Source of the DNA: CAZRGV01 sp964599655
Lineage (GTDB): Bacteria; Planctomycetota; Planctomycetia; Isosphaerales; Isosphaeraceae
DNA length: 8,236 nt
Reading direction: 5' to 3'
Assembly (NCBI GenBank): GCA_964599655.1
Contig: CAZRGV010000211.1
Location: 1 to 8,236, forward strand
In this document: one piece after another, positions 6,390 through 8,236 of the stretch
Position numbering within the stretch: position 1 is the first letter of the stretch
Layout: every line of letters begins with the position of its first letter
The notes under the pieces: model-generated
What the model was told of the DNA's origin: nothing
The model's input: only the letters and a program-made list of their open reading frames with translations
The model's database searches: none
Program-made: the position numbers and the translations under genes

Positions 6390-7556
6390 ATGAAGCTCAA
6401 ACGTCAGCCGGAAGACTTCCGGGTCGAGGAACTGCCGAGCGTCGCGCTCGGTGGTCAGGGCCGTTACACGCTCTACCGCCTGACCAAGCGAGGGCTCGGA
6501 ACGCTCGAAGCGCTCGAGGCGATCCGCAGGCGCTGGAATCTCTCTGGTGGGCAGATCCACTATGGCGGACTCAAGGATCGACACGCCTTGACAGTCCAGT
6601 ACCTGACCATCCTGGGTGGTCCCCAACGGCCGATCCACGAATCGAACCTGGACCTGGAACCGGTCGGGCGACTGGCGCATCCGTACGGTCCGTCGCACTT
6701 CCGAGGCAATCGGTTCGAGCTGGTGCTTCGCGACCTCTCCGCCGAGGACGCCGAGCGGGCGGAATCGGCCGCTCGCGAACTGCCGAGGGACGGCCTGCCG
6801 AATTACTTCGATGACCAGCGCTTCGGGTCGGTCGGCTTCGGCGGTGGCTTCATCGCCGAGGCCTGGCTCCGCGGCGACCACGAGAGGGCGCTCCGGCTGG
6901 CGATCGCCGAGGCGAATCCCTCGGACCGGCCTCGAGTCCGCGAGGAGAAGGAGGTCCTTCGAGCGTGCTGGGGCCGCTGGTCCGAGGCCAAGGCCCGGCT
7001 CGACCGGTCGCACGCGAGGAGCCTGGTGACCTACCTCGTCGACCACCCCGACGACTTCCGAGGCGCCTTCGCCCGGCTCAAGAAAGAGCTGCGATCCCTC
7101 TATTTCTCCGCGTTCCAGAGCCATCTCTGGAACCTCATGCTCGCCCGTCTGATCGAGCGGACCACCCGGCCCGACCAGCGCGTCTGGATCGACTTCAAGG
7201 TCGCGAGGCTCCCCCTCCACGGCCATCTCGAGCCCGATCAGGCCGCGACCCTCGCCTCCTGGCGGATTCCGCTTCCGGCCTCGAGGACTCCACTCCCCGA
7301 AGGGCCCGCTCGTGATCTCGCGCTCGACGTCCTGAACGATCTCGGCCTGGCCTGGGAAGACCTTCGGGTCAAACACCTCAAGGATGTCTTTTTCTCCAAG
7401 GGAACGCGACCGGCCCTCTTCTTTCCCGAACACTGGAGCTTCGAGCGCGGGGCCGACGATCTCTATCCAGGTCGCGAAAAGCTTCGACTGGGCTTCGAGC
7501 TTCCCAAGGGGGCCTACGCGACGCTTGTCGTCAAGCGGCTGACCGAAACGTCGTGA
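6390..7556 (+). CDS. truD: tRNA pseudouridine(13) synthase TruD
   Basis: TruD isomerises uridine 13 in the D-loop of certain tRNAs, classically tRNA-Glu, to pseudouridine. The 388-residue protein begins MKLKRQPEDFRVEEL, the usual TruD N-terminus. The catalytic motif GGLKDRHA is at 59-66 with the nucleophilic Asp63. Further conserved segments are HFRGNRFEL (about 102-110), NYFDDQRFG (137-145) and FQSHLWN (241-247), and the C-terminal catalytic fold includes LPKGAYATLVVKRL. Length is normal for the family. The G-run GGGGTGGGGGG (6376-6386) just before the ATG at 6390 is a plausible if untidy ribosome site. The next gene, another pseudouridine synthase, starts 12 nt past the TGA, so the two are very probably one operon devoted to RNA pseudouridylation. 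Confidence 0.95.
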   Translation: MKLKRQPEDFRVEELPSVALGGQGRYTLYRLTKRGLGTLEALEAIRRRWNLSGGQIHYGGLKDRHALTVQYLTILGGPQRPIHESNLDLEPVGRLAHPYGPSHFRGNRFELVLRDLSAEDAERAESAARELPRDGLPNYFDDQRFGSVGFGGGFIAEAWLRGDHERALRLAIAEANPSDRPRVREEKEVLRACWGRWSEAKARLDRSHARSLVTYLVDHPDDFRGAFARLKKELRSLYFSAFQSHLWNLMLARLIERTTRPDQRVWIDFKVARLPLHGHLEPDQAATLASWRIPLPASRTPLPEGPARDLALDVLNDLGLAWEDLRVKHLKDVFFSKGTRPALFFPEHWSFERGADDLYPGREKLRLGFELPKGAYATLVVKRLTETS

Positions 7557-7560
7557 GGGA
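7555..7560 (+). promoter_or_regulatory. Ribosome binding site deciding a TTG start
   Basis: GAGGGA spans the truD stop codon and lies seven bases before the TTG at 7568, the expected spacing for a Shine-Dalgarno site. The competing in-frame GTG at 7553, which overlaps the truD TGA, has no comparable purine run upstream. This favours the TTG as the true start. Confidence 0.6.
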
Positions 7561-7567
7561 ATCGTCT

Positions 7568-8236
7568 TTGCTGGAAATCCTTTTCGAAGACAACCACTGC
7601 CTGGCCGTGAACAAGCCCGCCGGACTGTTGACGCAGGGGGATCTGACCGGTGAACCCTCGCTCGTCGATCTCGTGAAGGACGATTTGCGCATTCGTTATC
7701 AAAAACCTGGAAATGTCTACGTCGGATTGCTTCATCGGCTCGATCGGCCGGTGTCGGGCGTGGTCTTGCTGGCGAAAACGAGCAAAGCGGCCAGCCGGCT
7801 CTCGGAGCAGTTCCGGGACGGGCGCGTGTCGAAGGTGTACCTGGCGGTTGTTGAGGGGTGCGTCGAAAGGGATTCGGGGGAATGGACCGACGCGCTTCGC
7901 AAGGATGAGCGGCGAAACGTGGTGGAGGTGTTGCCGGACGGGACGATCGGGGCGAAGACCGCGACGTTGTCGTATCGCGTTTTGAGCCGAAGCGCGCGAA
8001 CGACCACCGTCGAGCTGCGGCCCACCACGGGGCGGGGACATCAACTCCGGGTGCAACTCGCGTCGAGAGGGTGGCCGATCCTGGGGGATCGAAAATACGG
8101 GGCGAAAACGTCGCTCAGGGCGCTCGATGGAGGATCGCGAATCGCGCTTCACGCATCGCGGTTAACGTTCAGCCATCCGACCCGCCAGGAAGCTGTGACC
8201 GTGACCGCGCCGGTGCCGGCAGACTGGCCCGAACGC
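7568..8236 (+). CDS. RluA-family RNA pseudouridine synthase, 3' truncated by window edge
   Basis: The frame stays open from TTG 7568 to the window end, giving 223 residues with the stop just outside. The protein begins (M)LEILFEDNHCLAVNKPAGLLTQG, the normal opening of compact RluA enzymes lacking an S4 domain. The catalytic motif HRLDRPVSGVVLLAKT places the nucleophilic Asp at residue 59. Later family segments are FRDGRVSKVYLAVVEG, the substrate-loop RPTTGRGHQLRVQLA and GDRKYG. It converts specific uridines in 23S rRNA or tRNA to pseudouridine; which site cannot be told from sequence alone. The start is inferred: no ATG exists in frame, GTG 7553 would add MRESS and overlap the truD stop by four bases, but TTG 7568 has the better ribosome site and the family-like N-terminus. 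It follows truD directly, as one transcriptional unit. Confidence 0.93.
   Translation, partial: MLEILFEDNHCLAVNKPAGLLTQGDLTGEPSLVDLVKDDLRIRYQKPGNVYVGLLHRLDRPVSGVVLLAKTSKAASRLSEQFRDGRVSKVYLAVVEGCVERDSGEWTDALRKDERRNVVEVLPDGTIGAKTATLSYRVLSRSARTTTVELRPTTGRGHQLRVQLASRGWPILGDRKYGAKTSLRALDGGSRIALHASRLTFSHPTRQEAVTVTAPVPADWPER

Noticed and set aside
5391..7433. Very long minus-strand open frame of 680 codons spanning truD
   Set aside because: Only its last 257 codons look like a protein, with a ribosome site and membrane segment. The upstream part is antisense to truD, which has all catalytic motifs; open antisense frames are common at high GC.
7514..8152. Minus-strand open frame of 212 codons over the RluA-type gene
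   Set aside because: The plus strand encodes the HRLDR motif and the complete family pattern; the minus translation has no recognisable feature.
1..8236. CRISPR array, insertion sequence, prophage or defence island
   Set aside because: No spaced direct repeats, transposase, integrase or terminal inverted repeats were seen; the HNH gene stands alone among housekeeping genes.

Overview
This is a GC-rich chromosomal window of about 8.2 kb that looks like a planctomycete, most likely from the Isosphaeraceae/Gemmata side of the phylum. That placement is inference. It rests on strong G/C bias at third codon positions, a Tat-exported protein of a type I associate with planctomycetes, a single-pass membrane protein I cannot place in any family, and a set of ordinary housekeeping genes scattered on both strands in short units. 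I see no phage, transposon, CRISPR or plasmid signature.

Layout: (1) 1-708 (+), the C-terminal two thirds of selenophosphate synthetase (selD). (2) 731-2090 (+), a Tat-signal protein of unknown function, interrupted by a 10-N assembly gap that breaks the frame. (3) 2091-2183, a convergent intergenic stretch with two tight hairpins. (4) 3167-2184 (-), an NAD-dependent sugar-nucleotide epimerase/dehydratase. (5) 3826-3224 (-), a small HNH-type nuclease whose leader (about 3848-3913) can fold as a shortened tRNA-like structure. (6) 4118-5365 (+), a full-length two-domain CinA. (7) 6164-5391 (-), an unknown single-pass membrane protein. (8) 6390-7556 (+), TruD tRNA pseudouridine synthase. (9) 7568 to the window end (+), an RluA-type pseudouridine synthase that starts at TTG and has no ATG start.

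Functionally, the last two genes form a compact RNA-modification pair: TruD makes pseudouridine in tRNA, and the RluA-type enzyme probably acts on rRNA or tRNA. SelD supplies selenophosphate for selenocysteine or 2-selenouridine synthesis. CinA is linked to pyridine-nucleotide recycling. The epimerase feeds surface-sugar synthesis. These are independent functions placed next to one another and not one pathway.

The least ordinary element is the tRNA-like leader of the HNH gene. It has an exact T-arm and a 7-bp acceptor-like stem but no room for an anticodon arm and no CCA. It sits about 10 nt upstream of the HNH ribosome binding site and has alternative pairings with its flanks. I found no evidence for a large undescribed multi-gene system here.
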